Position numbers and translations under genes: made by a program
NCBI RefSeq assembly: GCF_964188355.1
Contig: NW_027439231.1
Span: 1-64,000 of the forward strand
Length of the DNA: 64,000 nt
Direction: 5' to 3'
Origin: Buteo buteo
Lineage: Eukaryota; Chordata; Aves; Accipitriformes; Accipitridae
In this document: one piece after another, positions 1 to 9,509 of the stretch
Position numbering within the stretch: the stretch's first letter is position 1
Layout of the letters: each line of letters opens with the position of its first letter
The notes under the pieces: model-generated
Seen by the model: only the letters and a program-made list of their open reading frames with translations
Told to the model about the DNA's origin: nothing
Databases searched by the model: none

Positions 1-804
1 ACGCGGTGTTAGATCCCGGCCCCCCATCCTGACCCTCCAGGGTAGGCACGGTATCCCGACCTGATGCTCCAGGGTAGGCCTGGCTTCCCTTCCCGACGCT
101 CTGGTGTAGTACCGGTAACCACGCCCGGTGCTCCAGCGTAATGCCAGGGTTCCCCCGTCAGTACTCCGGGGTAGTACCGGTACCCCCGCCCGGTACTTCG
201 AGGTAGTACCCGTATACCACCGTTGGTACTCCGGGGTACACCTGCTGTGCCTACAAGCACGCGGGTTGAGAACCAGCCGTCCTACCTGACCCTCGGCGGT
301 AGGCCCGGTGTCCATAGGCGACGTTCCGGGATAGAACCCGTTCCCACAACAGTACTATGGGCCCGTGGCAGAACCCTTTGTGATGCGCCGGAGTTCTAAC
401 TGTTGTCCCAACAGGCACGCGGTGTTAGATCCCGGCCCCCCATCCTGACCCTCCAGGGTAGCACGGTATCCCGACCTGATGCTCCGGGGTAGGCCTGGCG
501 TCCCTTCCCGACGCTCTGGTGTAGTACCCGTAACCCCGCCCGGTGCTCCAGGGTAGTACCCATATACCCCCGTCGGTACTCCAGGGTAGTACCGGTACCT
601 CCGTTGGTACTCCGGTGTAGTACACGTATACCCCTGTCGGTACTCCGGGGTACACCTGCTGTGCCTACAGGCGCGCGGGTTTAGACCCACCCTTCCTACT
701 TGACCCTTCGCGTTAGGCCCGGTGTCCATAGGCGATGTTCCGGGTTAGAACATGTTCCCACAACAGTACTATGGGCCAGTGGCAGAACCCTTTGTGATGC
801 GCCG

Positions 805-1217
805 GAGTTCTAACTGTTGTTCCAACGGGCGCGCGGTGTTAGATCTCAGCCTCCCATCTTGACCCTCCAGGGTAGGCCCGGTATCCTTCTCTGAAGCTCT
901 AGGGTAGGCCTGGTGTCCCTTCCCGACGCTCTGGTGTAGTACCAGTAACCCCGCCCGGTGCTCCGAGGTAGTACCCGTATACCCCCATCGGTACTCCGGA
1001 GCAGTAACGGTACCCCCGTTGGTACTCCGGTGTAGTACCCGTATACCCCGTCGTTACTCCGGGGTACACCTGCTGGCCTACAAGCACGCGGGTTGAGAAC
1101 CAGCCTTCCTACCTGACCCTCGGCGGTAGGCCCGGTGTCCATAGGCGATGTTCCGGGATAGAACCCGTTCCCACAACAGTACTATGGGCCCGTGGCAGAA
1201 CCCTTTGTGATGCGCCG
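805..1217. repeat. Class B2 monomer (413 or 412 bp), representative
   Basis: B2 shares U4-U8 with B1 but has a different left part: TTCCAACGGGCGCGCGG in U12/U13, a BglII-type AGATCT in U13, and TATCCTTCTCTGAAGCTC or TATCCTTATCTGAAGCTC across U1/U2. Ten copies lack one T in the U12 motif CTGTTGTTCC and are 412 bp long: those starting at 7437, 11170, 14903, 16146, 19877, 21120, 22363, 23606, 24849 and 32731. That deletion is a lineage marker confined to the nonamer and trimer tracts and their duplicate. Confidence 0.88.
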
Positions 1218-1633
1218 GAGTTCTAACTGTTGTCCCAACAGGCACGCGGTGTTAGATCCCGCCCCCCCATCCTGACCCTCCAGGGTAGGCACGGTATCCC
1301 GACCTGATGCTCCAGGGTAGGCCTGGCTTCCCTTCCCGACGCTCTGGTGTAGTACCGGTAACCCCGCCCGGTGCTCCAGCGTAATGCCAGGGTTCCCCCG
1401 TCAGTACTCCGGGGTAGTACCGGTACCCCCGCCCGGTGCTTCGAGGTAGTACCCGTATACCACCGTTGGTACTCCGGGGTACACCTGCTGTGCCTACAAG
1501 CACGCGGGTTGAGAACCAGCCGTCCTACCTGACCCTCGGCGGTAGGCCCGGTGTCCATAGGCGACGTTCCGGGATAGAACCCGTTCCCACAACAGTACTA
1601 TGGGCCCGTGACAGAACCCTTTGTGATGCGCCG
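1218..1633. repeat. Class A monomer (416 bp), representative
   Basis: Class A is recognised by CCAGCGTAATGCCAGGG in U4, a 32-bp U5 ending in CCCGCCC, GCTTCGAGGTAG in U6 and TGTGCCTACAAGCACG across U7/U8. The longer U5 accounts for the 416-bp length. It is the most regularly spaced class and usually follows a B monomer. Most copies carry GGTAACCACGCCC in U3; those in the 15-25 kb trimers carry GGTAACCCCGCCC. The plus-strand open frame of 68 codons seen in many copies is a by-product of the repeat. Confidence 0.9.
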
Positions 1634-2048
1634 GAGTTCTAACTGTTGTCCCAACAGGCACACGGTGTTAGATCTCAGCCTCCCATCTTGACCCTCCAGG
1701 GTAGGCCCGGTATCCTTCTCTGAAGCTCTAGGGTAGGCCTGGTGTCCCTTCCCGACGCTCTGGTGTAGTACCAGTAACCCCGCCCGGTGCTCCGAGGTAG
1801 TACCCGTATACCCCCGTCGGTACTCCGGAGCAGTAACGGTACCCCCGTTGGTGCTCAGGTGTAGTACACGTATACCCCTGTCGGTACTCCGGGGTACACC
1901 TGCTGTCCCTAGGGGCGCGCGGGTTTAGACCCACCCTTCCTACTTGACCCTTCGCGTTAGGCCCGGTGTCCATAGGCGATGTTCCGGGTTAGAACATGTT
2001 CCCACAAGAGTACTATGGGCCAGTGGCAGAACCCTTTGTGATGCACCG
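1634..2048. repeat. Class D monomer (415 bp), representative
   Basis: Class D combines a B-like U4/U5 (CTCCGAGGTAG, CTCCGGAGCAG) with a private U6, GGTGCTGAGGTGTAGTACAC (this copy has GCTCAGG), a full-length U7, and CTGTCCCTAGGGGCGCGC at U7/U8. It therefore looks like a B left half joined to a C-like right half. Later copies carry CTCGGCGGTAGG in U9, as in class A, which adds a further mosaic boundary. Confidence 0.85.
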
Positions 2049-2461
2049 GAGTTCTAACTGTTGTCCCAACAGGCACACATTGTTAGATCCCGGCCCCCCA
2101 TCCTGCCCCTCCAGGGTAGGCCCGGTATCCCGACCTGATGCTCCGGTGTAGGCCTGGCTTCCCTTCCCGATGCTCTGGTGTAGTACCCGTAACCCCGCCC
2201 GGTGCTCCGAGGTAGTACCCGTATACCCCCGTCGGTACTCCGGAGCAGTAACGGTACCCCCGTTGGTACTCCGGTGTAGTACCCGTATACCCCGTCGTTA
2301 CTCCGGGGTACACCTGCTGGCCTACAAGCACGCGGGTTGAGAACCAGCCTTCCTACCTGACCCTCGGCGGTAGGCCCGGTGTCCATAGGCGATGTTCCGG
2401 GATAGAACCCGTTCCCACAACAGTACTATGGGCCCGTGGCAGAACCCTTTGTGATGCGCCG
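2049..2461. repeat. Class B1 monomer (413 bp), representative
   Basis: Class B monomers have CTCCGAGGTAG in U4, the self-complementary CTCCGGAG followed by CAGTAACGG in U5, a shortened U6 ending CCCCGTC, and GTTACTCC with CTGCTGGCCTACAAG in U7. One base lost in U6 and one in U7 explain 413 bp. B1 adds GCACACATTGTTAG in U13 and GGCTTCCCTTCCCGATG at U2/U3. It normally follows a monomer ending ACAAGAGTACTATGGG, so this U10/U11 variant travels with B1. Confidence 0.9.
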
Positions 2462-2876
2462 GAGTTCTAACTGTTGTCCCAACAGGCACGCGGTGTTAGA
2501 TCCCGGCCCCCCATCCTGACCCTCCAGGGTAGGCACGGTATCCCGACCTGATGCTCCAGGGTAGGCCTGGCTTCCCTTCCCGACGCTCTGGTGTAGTACC
2601 GGTAACCACGCCCGGTGCTCCAGAGTAGTACCCATATACCCCCGTCGGTACTCCAGGGTAGTACCGGTACCCCCGTTGGTACTCCGGTGTAGTACCCGTA
2701 TACCCCTGTCGGTACTCCGGGGTACACCTGCTGTCCATACGGGCGCGCGGGTTTAGACCCACCCTTCCTACTTGACCCTTCGCGTTAGGCCCGGTGTCCA
2801 TAGGCGATGTTCCGGGTTAGAACATGTTCCCACAAGAGTACTATGGGCCAGTGGCAGAACCCTTTGTGATGCACCG
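2462..2876. repeat. Class C monomer (415 bp), representative
   Basis: Class C has CCAGAGTAGTACCCATAT (sometimes CCAGGGTAG) in U4, CCAGGGTAGTACCGGTACC in U5, CTCCGGTGTAGTAC in U6, and a right half with GCGCGCGGGTTTAGACCC (U8), CTTCGCGTTAGG (U9) and GGGTTAGAACATG (U10). Copies in the nonamer and trimer tracts carry CCCAACATGCACACGG in U12/U13 and a CATATATCC or CATATATGC variant in U4. The U5 segment contains the 10-bp palindrome GTACCGGTAC. Confidence 0.9.
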
Positions 2877-2932
2877 GAGTTCTAACTGTTGTCCCAACAG
2901 GCACACATTGTTAGATCCCGGCCCCCCATCCT
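2518..2932. repeat. Reference monomer resolved into thirteen ~32-bp subunits
   Basis: This class C monomer divides without remainder into U1 2518-2549, U2 2550-2581, U3 2582-2613, U4 2614-2646, U5 2647-2677, U6 2678-2710, U7 2711-2742, U8 2743-2773, U9 2774-2805, U10 2806-2837, U11 2838-2870, U12 2871-2900 and U13 2901-2932. Every unit starts with G and is 30-33 bp long. Most share a central GG(G/T)TAG followed by an ACCCG-like block and a C-rich end. U4, U5 and U6 are the most alike; U4 and U6 of the class C consensus differ at 5 of 33 positions. U7, U11 and U12 are the most diverged. The monomer is therefore best read as an old 13-mer of a ~32-bp minisatellite later amplified as one block. 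Confidence 0.85.
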
Positions 2933-4515
2933 GCCCCTCCAGGGTAGGCCCGGTATCCCGACCTGATGCTCCGGTGTAGGCCTGGCTTCCCTTCCCGATG
3001 CTCTGGTGTAGTACCCGTAACCCCGCCCAGTGCTCCGAGGTAGTACCCGTATACCCCCGTCGGTACTCCGGAGCAGTAACGGTACCCCCGTTGGTACTCC
3101 GGTGTAGTACCCGTATACCCCGTCGTTACTCCGGGGTACACCTGCTGGCCTACAAGCACGCGGGTTGAGAACCAGCCTTCCTACCTGACCCTCGGCGGTA
3201 GGCCCGGTGTCCATAGGCGATGTTCCGGGATAGAACCCGTTCCCACAACAGTACTATGGGCCCGTGGCAGAACCCTTTGTGATGCGCCGGAGTTCTAACT
3301 GTTGTCCCAACAGGCACGCGGTGTTAGATCCCGGCCCCCCATCCTGACCCTCCAGGGTAGGCACGGTATCCCGACCTGATGCTCCAGGGTAGGCCTGGCT
3401 TCCCTTCCCGACGCTCTGGTGTAGTACCGGTAACCACGCCCGGTGCTCCAGAGTAGTACCCATATACCCCCGTCGGTACTCCAGGGTAGTACCGGTACCC
3501 CCGTTGGTACTCCGGTGTAGTACCCGTATACCCCTGTCGGTACTCCGGGGTACACCTGCTGTCCATACGGGCGCGCGGGTTTAGACCCACCCTTCCTACT
3601 TGACCCTTCGCGTTAGGCCCGGTGTCCATAGGCGATGTTCCGGGTTAGAACATGTTCCCACAAGAGTACTATGGGCCAGTGGCAGAACCCTTTGTGATGC
3701 ACCGGAGTTCTAACTGTTGTCCCAACAGGCACACATTGTTAGATCCCGGCCCCCCATCCTGCCCCTCCAGGGTAGGCCCGGTATCCCGACCTGATGCTCC
3801 GGTGTAGGCCTGGCTTCCCTTCCCGATGCTCTGGTGTAGTACCCGTAACCCCGCCCAGTGCTCCGAGGTAGTACCCGTATACCCCCGTCGGTACTCCGGA
3901 GCAGTAACGGTACCCCCGTTGGTACTCCGGTGTAGTACCCGTATACCCCGTCGTTACTCCGGGGTACACCTGCTGGCCTACAAGCACGCGGGTTGAGAAC
4001 CAGCCTTCCTACCTGACCCTCGGCGGTAGGCCCGCTGTCCATAGGCGATGTTCCGGGATAGAACCCGTTCCCACAACAGTACTATGGGCCCGTGGCAGAA
4101 CCCTTTGTGATGCGCCGGAGTTCTAACTGTTGTCCCAACAGGCACGCGGTGTTAGATCCCGGCCCCCCATCCTGACCCTCCAGGGTAGGCACGGTATCCC
4201 GACCTGATGCTCCAGGGTAGGCCTGGCTTCCCTTCCCGACGCTCTGGTGTAGTACCGGTAACCACGCCCGGTGCTCCAGCGTAATGCCAGGGTTCCCCCG
4301 TCAGTACTCCGGGGTAGTACCGGTACCCCCGCCCGGTACTTCGAGGTAGTACCCGTATACCACCGTTGGTACTCCGGGGTACACCTGCTGTGCCTACAAG
4401 CACGCGGGTTGAGAACCAGCCGTCCTACCTGACCCTCGGCGGTAGGCCCGGTGTCCATAGGCGACGTTCCGGGATAGAACCCGATCCCACAGCAGTACTA
4501 TGGGCCAGTGGAAGA

Positions 4516-4521
4516 AAGCTT
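4516..4521. other. HindIII-type AAGCTT variant in U11 (first of five)
   Basis: Five class A monomers end with GTGGAAGAAAGCTTTGTG in place of GTGGCAGAACCCTTTGTG. The AAGCTT sites are at 4516-4521, 6588-6593, 14054-14059, 44739-44744 and 46399-46404. All five also carry CACAGCAGTACTATGGGCC just before. Four of the five are followed by CCCAAACGGCACACGG in the next U12/U13; the one at 14054 is followed by CCCAACAGGCACGCGG. The variant links the left and right parts of the window, which otherwise differ in HOR type. Confidence 0.85.
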
Positions 4522-6605
4522 TGTGATGCGCCGGAGTTCTAACTGTTGTCCCAAACGGCACACGGTGTTAGATCTCGGCCTCCCATCCTGACCCTCCAGG
4601 GTAGGCACGGTATCCCGACCTGATGCTCCGGGGTAGGCCTGGCGTCCCTTCCCGACGCTCTGGTGTAGTACCAGTAACCCCGCCCGGTGCTCCAGAGTAG
4701 TACCCATATACCCCCGTCGGTACTCCAGGGTAGTACCGGTACCCCCGTTGGTACTCCGGTGTAGTACCCGTATACCCCTGTCGGTACTCCGGGGTACACC
4801 TGCTGTCCATACGGGCGCGCGGGTTTAGACCCACCCTTCCTACTTGACCCTTCGCGTTAGGCCCGGTGTCCATAGGCGATGTTCCGGGTTAGAACATGTT
4901 CCCACAAGAGTACTATGGGCCAGTGGCAGAACCCTTTGTGATGCACCGGAGTTCTAACTGTTGTCCCAACAGGCACACATTGTTAGATCCCGGCCCCCCA
5001 TCCTGCCCCTCCAGGGTAGGCCCGGTATCCCGACCTGATGCTCCGGTGTAGGCCTGGCTTCCCTTCCCGATGCTCTGGTGTAGTACCCGTAACCCCGCCC
5101 GGTGCTCCGAGGTAGTACCCGTATACCCCCGTCGGTACTCCGGAGCAGTAACGGTACCCCCGTTGGTACTCCGGTGTAGTACCCGTATACCCCGTCGTTA
5201 CTCCGGGGTACACCTGCTGGCCTACAAGCACGCGGGTTGAGAACCAGCCTTCCTACCTGACCCTCGGCGGTAGGCCCGGTGTCCATAGGCGATGTTCCGG
5301 GATAGAACCCGTTCCCACAACAGTACTATGGGCCCGTGGCAGAACCCTTTGTGATGCGCCGGAGTTCTAACTGTTGTCCCAACAGGCACGCGGTGTTAGA
5401 TCCCGGCCCCCCATCCTGACCCTCCAGGGTAGGCACGGTATCCCGACCTGATGCTCCAGGGTAGGCCTGGCTTCCCTTCCCGACGCTCTGGTGTAGTACC
5501 GGTAACCACGCCCGGTGCTCCAGAGTAGTACCCATATACCCCCGTCGGTACTCCAGGGTAGTACCGGTACCCCCGTTGGTACTCCGGTGTAGTACCCGTA
5601 TACCCCTGTCGGTACTCCGGGGTACACCTGCTGTCCATACGGGCGCGCGGGTTTAGACCCACCCTTCCTACTTGACCCTTCGCGTTAGGCCCGGTGTCCA
5701 TAGGCGATGTTCCGGGTTAGAACATGTTCCCACAAGAGTACTATGGGCCAGTGGCAGAACCCTTTGTGATGCACCGGAGTTCTAACTGTTGTCCCAACAG
5801 GCACACATTGTTAGATCCCGGCCCCCCATCCTGCCCCTCCAGGGTAGGCCCGGTATCCCGACCTGATGCTCCGGTGTAGGCCTGGCTTCCCTTCCCGATG
5901 CTCTGGTGTAGTACCCGTAACCCCGCCCAGTGCTCCGAGGTAGTACCCGTATACCCCCGTCGGTACTCCGGAGCAGTAACGGTACCCCCGTTGGTACTCC
6001 GGTGTAGTACCCGTATACCCCGTCGTTACTCCGGGGTACACCTGCTGGCCTACAAGCACGCGGGTTGAGAACCAGCCTTCCTACCTGACCCTCGGCGGTA
6101 GGCCCGCTGTCCATAGGCGATGTTCCGGGATAGAACCCGTTCCCACAACAGTACTATGGGCCCGTGGCAGAACCCTTTGTGATGCGCCGGAGTTCTAACT
6201 GTTGTCCCAACAGGCACGCGGTGTTAGATCCCGGCCCCCCATCCTGACCCTCCAGGGTAGGCACGGTATCCCGACCTGATGCTCCAGGGTAGGCCTGGCT
6301 TCCCTTCCCGACGCTCTGGTGTAGTACCGGTAACCACGCCCGGTGCTCCAGCGTAATGCCAGGGTTCCCCCGTCAGTACTCCGGGGTAGTACCGGTACCC
6401 CCGCCCGGTGCTTCGAGGTAGTACCCGTATACCACCGTTGGTACTCCGGGGTACACCTGCTGTGCCTACAAGCACGCGGGTTGAGAACCAGCCGTCCTAC
6501 CTGACCCTCGGCGGTAGGCCCGGTGTCCATAGGCGACGTTCCGGGATAGAACCCGATCCCACAGCAGTACTATGGGCCAGTGGAAGAAAGCTTTGTGATG
6601 CGCCG

Positions 6606-7021
6606 GAGTTCTAACTGTTGTCCCAAACGGCACACGGTGTTAGATCTCGGCCTCCCATCCTGACCCTCCAGGGTAGGCACGGTATCCCGACCTGATGCTC
6701 CGGGGTAGGCCTGGCGTCCCTTCCCGACGCTCTGGTGTAGTACCAGTAACCCCGCCCGGTGCTCCAGGGTAGTACCCATATACCCCCGTCGGTACTCCAG
6801 GGTAGTAACGGTACCCCCGCCCGGTACTTCGAGGTAGTACGCGTATACCACCGTTGGTACTCCGGGGTACACCTGCTGTGCCTACAAGCACGCGGGTTGA
6901 GAACCAGCCGTCCTACCTGACCCTCGGCGGTAGGCCCGGTGTCCATAGGCGACGTTCCGGGATAGAACCCGTTCCCACAACAGTACTATGGGCCCGTGGC
7001 AGAACCCTTTGTGATGCGCCG
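6606..7021. repeat. Class F monomer (416 bp), C/A mosaic, representative
   Basis: Class F has a C-like U4 (CCAGGGTAGTACCCATAT) and a distinct U5 with CCAGGGTAGTAACGG or GGGTACTACCGG. It then switches to class A sequence (CCCGCCCGGTACTTCGAGG, TGTGCCTACAAGCACG) to the end. It often starts with CCCAAACGGCACACGG in U12/U13. The switch lies within U5, the same place used by other hybrids. Copies start at 6606, 8679, 10339, 12412, 14072, 19046, 28163, 28994, 36045, 36876 and 44757. Confidence 0.82.
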
Positions 7022-7848
7022 GAGTTCTAACTGTTGTCCCAACATGCACACGGTGTTAGATCCCGGCCCCCCATCCTGACCCTCCAGGGTAGGCCCGGTA
7101 TCCCGACCTGATGCTCCGGTGTAGGCCTGGCGTCCCTTCCCGACGCTCTGGTGTAGTACCCGTAACCCCGCCCGGTGCTCCAGAGTAGTACCCATATATG
7201 CCCGTCGGTACTCCAGGGTAGTACCGGTACCTCCGTTGGTACTCCGGTGTAGTACACGTATACCCCTGTCGGTACTCCGGGGTACACCTGCTGTCCCTAC
7301 GGGCGCGCGGGTTTAGACCCACCCTTCCTACTTGACCCTTCGCGTTAGGCCCGGTGTCCATAGGCGATGTTCCGGGTTAGAACATGTTCCCACAACAGTA
7401 CTATGGGCCAGTGGCAGAACCCTTTGTGATGCGCCGGAGTTCTAACTGTGTTCCAACGGGCGCGCGGTGTTAGATCTCAGCCTCCCATCCTGACCCTCCA
7501 GGGTAGGCCCGGTATCCTTATCTGAAGCTCTAGGGTAGGCCTGGTGTCCCTTCCCGACGCTCTGGTGTAGTACCAGTAACCCCGCCCGGTGCTCCGAGGT
7601 AGTACCCGTATACCCCCGTCGGTACTCCGGAGCAGTAACGGTACCCCCGTTGGTACTCCGGTGTAGTACCCGTATACCCCGTCGTTACTCCGGGGTACAC
7701 CTGCTGGCCTACAAGCACGCGGGTTGAGAACCAGCCTTCCTACCTGACCCTCGGCGGTAGGCCCGGTGTCCATAGGCGACGTTCCGGGATAGAACCCGTT
7801 CCCACAGCAGTACTATGGGCCCGTGACAGAACCCTTTGTGATGCGCCA

Positions 7849-8263
7849 GAGTTCTAACTGTTGTCCCAACAGGCACACGGTGTTAGATCTCAGCCTCCCA
7901 TCCTGACCCTCCAGGGTAGGCCCGGTATCCCGACCTGATGCTCCGGTGTAGGCCTGGCGTCCCTTCCCGACGCTCTGGTGTAGTACCCGTAACCTCGCCC
8001 GGTGCTCCAGGGTAGTACCCATATACCCCCGTCGGTACTCCAGGGTACTACCGGTACCCCCGTTGGTACTGCGGTCTAGTACCCGTATACCCCTGTCGGT
8101 ACTCCGGGGTACACCTGCTGTCCCTACGGGCGCGCGGGTTTAGACCCACCCTTCCTACTTGACCCTTCGCGTTAGGCCCGGTGTCCATAGGCGATGTTCC
8201 GGGTTAGAACATGTTCCCACAACAGTACTATGGGCCAGTGGCAGAACCCTTTGTGATGCACCG
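7849..8263. repeat. Class E monomer (415 bp), representative
   Basis: Class E resembles C but has TACTGCGGTCTAGTACCCG in U6 and AGATCTCAGCCTCCCATCC in U13. Two subclasses are visible. E1 has AACCTCGCCC in U3 and CCAGGGTACTACCGG in U5 (7849, 11582, 42683, 53882, 57200, 63007). E2 has AACCCCGCCC and CCAGGGTAGTACCGG (for example 16974, 26505, 30654, 52638). Nearly all E copies sit immediately before a B2 or D monomer. Confidence 0.85.
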
Positions 8264-9509
8264 GAGTTCTAACTGTTGTTCCAACGGGCGCGCGGTGTTA
8301 GATCTCAGCCTCCCATCTTGACCCTCCAGGGTAGGCCCGGTATCCTTATCTGAAGCTCTAGGGTAGGCCTGGTGTCCCTTCCCGACGCTCTGGTGTAGTA
8401 CCAGTAACCCCGCCCGGTGCTCCGAGGTAGTACCCGTATACCCCCGTCGGTACTCCGGAGCAGTAACGGTACCCCCGTTGGTGCTGAGGTGTAGTACACG
8501 TATACCCCTGTCGGTACTCCGGGGTACACCTGCTGTCCCTAGGGGCGCGCGGGTTTAGACCCACCCTTCCTACTTGACCCTCGGCGGTAGGCCCGGTGTC
8601 CATAGGCGACGTTCCGGGATAGAACCCGTTCCCACAACAGTACTATGGGCCCGTGGCAGAACCCTTTGTGATGCGCCGGAGTTCTAACTGTTGTCCCAAC
8701 AGGCACGCGGTGTTAGATCCCGGCCCCCCATCCTGACCCTCCAGGGTAGGCACGGTATCCCGACCTGATGCTCCGGGGTAGGCCTGGCGTCCCTTCCCGA
8801 CGCTCTGGTGTAGTACCCGTAACCCCGCCCGGTGCTCCAGGGTAGTACCCAAATACCCCCGTCGGTACACCAGGGTAGTAACGGTACCCCCGCCCGGTGC
8901 TTCGAGGTAGTACCCGTATACCACCGTTGGTACTCCGGGGTACACCTGCTGTGCCTACAAGCACGCGGGTTGAGAACCAGCCGTCCTACCTGACCCTCGG
9001 CGGTAGGCCCGGTGTCCATAGGCGATGTTCCGGGATAGAACCCGTTCCCACAACAGTACTATGGGCCCGTGACAGAACCCTTTGTGATGCGCCAGAGTTC
9101 TAACTGTTGTCCCAACAGGCACACGGTGTTAGATCTCAGCCTCCCATCCTGACCCTCCAGGGTAGGCCCGGTATCCCGACCTGATGCTCCGGGGTAGGCC
9201 TGGCGTCCCTTCCCGACGCTCTGGTGTAGTACCCGTAACCCCGCCCGGTGCTCCAGAGTAGTACCCATATACCCCCATCGGTACTCCAGGGTAGTACCGG
9301 TACCCCCGTTGGTACTCCGGTGTAGTACCCGTATACCCCTGTCGGTACTCCGGGGTACACCTGCTGTCCATACGGGCGCGCGGGTTTAGACCCACCCTTC
9401 CTACTTGACCCTTCGCGTTAGGCCCGGTGTCCATAGGCGATGTTCCGGGTTAGAACATGTTCCCACAACAGTACTATGGGCCAGTGGCAGAACCATTTGT
9501 GATGCACCG

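Larger units (their letters stand above)
1..2048. repeat. Left edge: mixed monomers A-C-B2-A-D
   Basis: Monomers here are a partial A (1-390), C at 391, B2 at 805, A at 1218 and D at 1634. The C monomer is 414 bp because one G is missing near 469 (GGGTAGCACGG where other copies read GGGTAGGCACGG). No higher-order period can be established from this short stretch, although the partial A at the left edge and the A at 1218 are nearly the same sequence. Confidence 0.85.
2049..5776. repeat. 828-bp B1-C dimer tract inside a 2,072-bp pentamer
   Basis: Monomers start at 2049 B1, 2462 C, 2877 B1, 3290 C, 3705 B1, 4118 A, 4534 C, 4949 B1 and 5362 C. The B1-C pair repeats with a period of exactly 828 bp (413+415). 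The block that starts at 2877 recurs 2,072 bp downstream at 4949 and continues through the monomers at 5777 and 6190, giving a pentamer B1-C-B1-A-C. Fine variants follow both periods. For example, GCCCAGTGCTCC in place of GCCCGGTGCTCC occurs in the B1 copies at 2877, 3705 and 5777, but not at 2049 or 4949. Confidence 0.88.
5777..9509. repeat. Nonamer HOR (3,733 bp), copy 1
   Basis: Nine monomers in the order B1 5777, A 6190, F 6606, C 7022, B2 7437, E 7849, D 8264, F 8679 and C 9095. The same class order and the same internal spacings recur 3,733 bp downstream. The copies are close but not identical. This A monomer ends with the HindIII-type AAGCTT (6588-6593), while the equivalent position in copy 2 does not. 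The B2 monomer carries the one-T deletion (412 bp). Confidence 0.9.

Noticed and set aside
1436..1642. Plus-strand 68-codon frame repeated in class A monomers
   Set aside because: It overlaps the minus-strand frames and starts at an ATG-alternative or incidental codon. Its presence depends on single-base class differences, and it has no sign of gene structure.
2774..2805. CENP-B box
   Set aside because: The closest stretch, CTTCGCGTTAGGCCCGG in U9, has TTCG and the central A but reads CCCG where the core consensus requires CGGG. No better match was seen on either strand, so CENP-B binding is not supported.
2806..2837. Telomeric repeat relic (GGGTTAG in U10, GGTTTAG in U8)
   Set aside because: Single seven-base matches inside degenerate 32-bp units, never in tandem. 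They fit the unit's own GGGTAG core and are expected by chance.
2518..2932. CRISPR-like array of ~32-bp direct repeats
   Set aside because: The units abut without unique spacers, they are degenerate, and the whole 415-bp block repeats. No cas-like gene is present.
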